This document shows positions 5,775 to 6,532 of a stretch of DNA of 6,532 bases, in pieces; the stretch's first letter is position 1, and every line of letters begins with the position of its first letter. Origin of the DNA: Fidelibacterota bacterium (GTDB taxonomy: Bacteria; Fidelibacterota; UBA2242; B5-G15); NCBI GenBank assembly GCA_003645825.1, contig QNCQ01000104.1, positions 1 through 6,532 of the forward strand, read 5' to 3'. The translations under genes and the position numbers were made by a program. The notes beneath the pieces are model-generated. The model saw only the letters and a list, made by a program, of their open reading frames with translations. It had not been told where the DNA came from and searched no databases.

Positions 5775-6167
5775 GTGGAATTTCGAGAGGATAAGGCAAT
5801 TTACCTTCAGATTGCGGATTGCATTCTTGATAACATACTGTCGAAATCATGGAGAACGGGCGATAGAATTCCATCGGTCAGAGAAATGGCAATAAGTATC
5901 GAGGTTAATCCAAACACAGTAATGAGAACCTATACCTATCTTCAGGATAAGGGGATTATTTTCAATAAGAGGGGTATAGGGTATTTCGTCAGCGAAAATG
6001 CTTATGAACTTGCAAAAAACATCAAGAAGGAAGAGTTTATAAAAAAACAAATGCCTGTTTTTTTCAGAAACATGGAGATGTTAAACATTTCCTTCAGCGA
6101 ACTCAGAAAATTATATGAAGAATTCAAAAATAAAGACGCAGGGGAAGAAAATGAAAACTACCAATAA
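5775..6167 (+). CDS. GntR-family transcriptional regulator, YtrA type
   Basis: A 130-residue DNA-binding protein. The GntR winged helix-turn-helix fills residues 9-72: IYLQIADCIL, then GDRIPSVREMAISIEVNPNT, then TYTYLQDKGIIFNKRGIGYF. The recognition-helix region (EVNPNTVMRTY) and the RGIGYFV wing match the YtrA subfamily, which lacks a large ligand domain. The remaining 58 residues are helical and charged and probably make the dimer interface. The GTG start follows the permease stop directly, with GGAGG at 5765-5769; no ATG start is available nearby. Position in an ABC operon and the dyad at 4124-4147 suggest it represses its own operon. The effector is unknown; in studied YtrA-type systems cell-envelope antibiotics or stress can induce, but nothing here shows this. 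Confidence 0.93.
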   Translation: MEFREDKAIYLQIADCILDNILSKSWRTGDRIPSVREMAISIEVNPNTVMRTYTYLQDKGIIFNKRGIGYFVSENAYELAKNIKKEEFIKKQMPVFFRNMEMLNISFSELRKLYEEFKNKDAGEENENYQ

Positions 6168-6381
6168 GATTCTTCTTTTTACGCTTATCTTAATTTCAAT
6201 TGCGGTAGTTGTCCTTGTGATAGTAATAGGGATTAGCGTAAAAAAGTATAGCTCTCTGAACGAGATTCAGTACAATGAAGAAAAAATTACTCCAAACACG
6301 ATGATAGAGAACAGAGCGAAAACCAGCGAGGCATCGGTAATAAAAAAAGAAGAAGAAATAGTTAAGAACGGGTTTTTATAA
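6151..6381 (+). CDS. Small single-span membrane protein, possibly a truncated larger gene
   Basis: A 76-residue protein starting at ATG 6151, inside the last 17 bases of the regulator gene, with a GGGGAA site just upstream. The start MKTTNKILLFTLILISIAVV and a hydrophobic helix at about residues 7-30 are followed by a charged, Glu/Lys-rich tail (31-76). An MKT.NKILL beginning is familiar from membrane-anchored proteins next to GntR/ABC operons in Bacteroidota, which usually continue into an extracytoplasmic beta-rich (DUF2807/GIN-like) domain. Here the frame stops at 6381 and that domain is missing. It may be a real small protein, or the front part of a gene broken by stop codons (see the following region). 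The family link is recollection, not a search result. Confidence 0.6.
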   Translation: MKTTNKILLFTLILISIAVVVLVIVIGISVKKYSSLNEIQYNEEKITPNTMIENRAKTSEASVIKKEEEIVKNGFL

Positions 6382-6532
6382 GAAACATCTGGGTAGAAAA
6401 ATTTCCTTGATTGCAGGAGTGATATCACGGGGGTGTGGAACACTGTCTTGAAGTTTACATGACGGGACTAAAATCCCTGAAAGTAGCCGTTTCTATTTTA
6501 GCCTTCGCTGGGCAACATAGCAGAGCAAACCA
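6382..6532 (+). pseudogene. Region with no secure gene; possible decayed continuation of the small membrane protein
   Basis: In the same frame as the preceding gene, after stops at 6379 and 6394, the stretch 6400-6459 reads NFLDCRSDITGVWNTVLKFT before further stops. 'F..I.....GVW.V.L' is reminiscent of the first strands of GIN/DUF2807-type domains, which often follow an N-terminal anchor like the one just upstream. This would be consistent with a gene inactivated by stop codons, but the match is short and could be chance. No promoter or terminator is clear here. A separate candidate start at 6459 is listed on its own. Confidence 0.2.
6459..6532 (+). CDS. Possible start of a secreted protein, cut by the window end
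   Basis: From ATG 6459 the frame stays open to the end: MTGLKSLKVAVSILAFAG, then QHSRAN. The basic start, hydrophobic core and SRA-N end look like a Sec signal peptide. Against it, no ribosome site is visible (only GAAG near the expected place) and the open stretch is just 24 codons. Confidence 0.22.
   Translation, partial: MTGLKSLKVAVSILAFAGQHSRAN

Noticed and set aside
5261..6050. Leftward open frames of about 70 codons opposite the permease and GntR genes
   Set aside because: They are antisense shadows of clear coding sequence without starts or family features.
6468..6501. Inverted repeat CTAAAAT / ATTTTAG with a 20-base loop near the right end
   Set aside because: It is all A/T except the outer pair, with a large loop and no T-run; it lies in a possible signal-peptide coding stretch and is within chance expectation.

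Overview
The window most likely comes from a Gram-negative, envelope-rich bacterium of the FCB type (Marinimicrobia-, Calditrichota- or Bacteroidota-like), with moderate to low GC. Pointers to this are a PorV/PorQ-type outer-membrane beta-barrel protein, a small PSCyt1-type c-cytochrome lipoprotein, an ExbB-ExbD-ExbD-TonB operon, and a YtrA-type GntR regulator of the kind found beside ABC-2 exporters in Bacteroidota. Placement is inference from gene content; no marker gene is present. No IS element, CRISPR array, tRNA or rRNA is visible.

Left block (1-1617, + strand): three closely packed genes. These are the 3' end of a membrane-anchored peptidase MA-like protein, a secreted PorV/PorQ-like beta-barrel protein whose start overlaps it, and a one-haem cytochrome lipoprotein. 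All three products belong in the cell envelope. A short convergent gap (1618-1685) holds at best a weak terminator.

Middle block (1686-3796, - strand): a compact operon transcribed exbB, exbD, exbD, tonB, with gaps of 3 to 12 bases. It is driven by a near-consensus sigma-70-like promoter at 3841-3869. It encodes an inner-membrane proton-driven motor plus TonB, which energises outer-membrane receptors. No receptor gene lies in the window.

Divergent intergenic region (3797-4165): besides the exbB promoter and the promoter of the right-hand operon, about 170 bases remain. They contain a perfect TATAAT box, two or three stem-loops and a hairpin followed by a T-run, so they may encode a small structured RNA.

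Right block (4166-6381, + strand): ABC ATPase, six-helix ABC-2-type membrane protein, YtrA-type GntR regulator, and a small single-span membrane protein, all overlapping or abutting. A strong promoter is followed by a perfect 8-bp-arm dyad at the expected transcription start. The simplest model is autorepression of the ABC operon by its own GntR protein, relieved by an unknown signal. The last 150 bases have no secure gene. They may hold decayed sequence continuing the small membrane protein, or the start of a new secreted protein cut by the window end.
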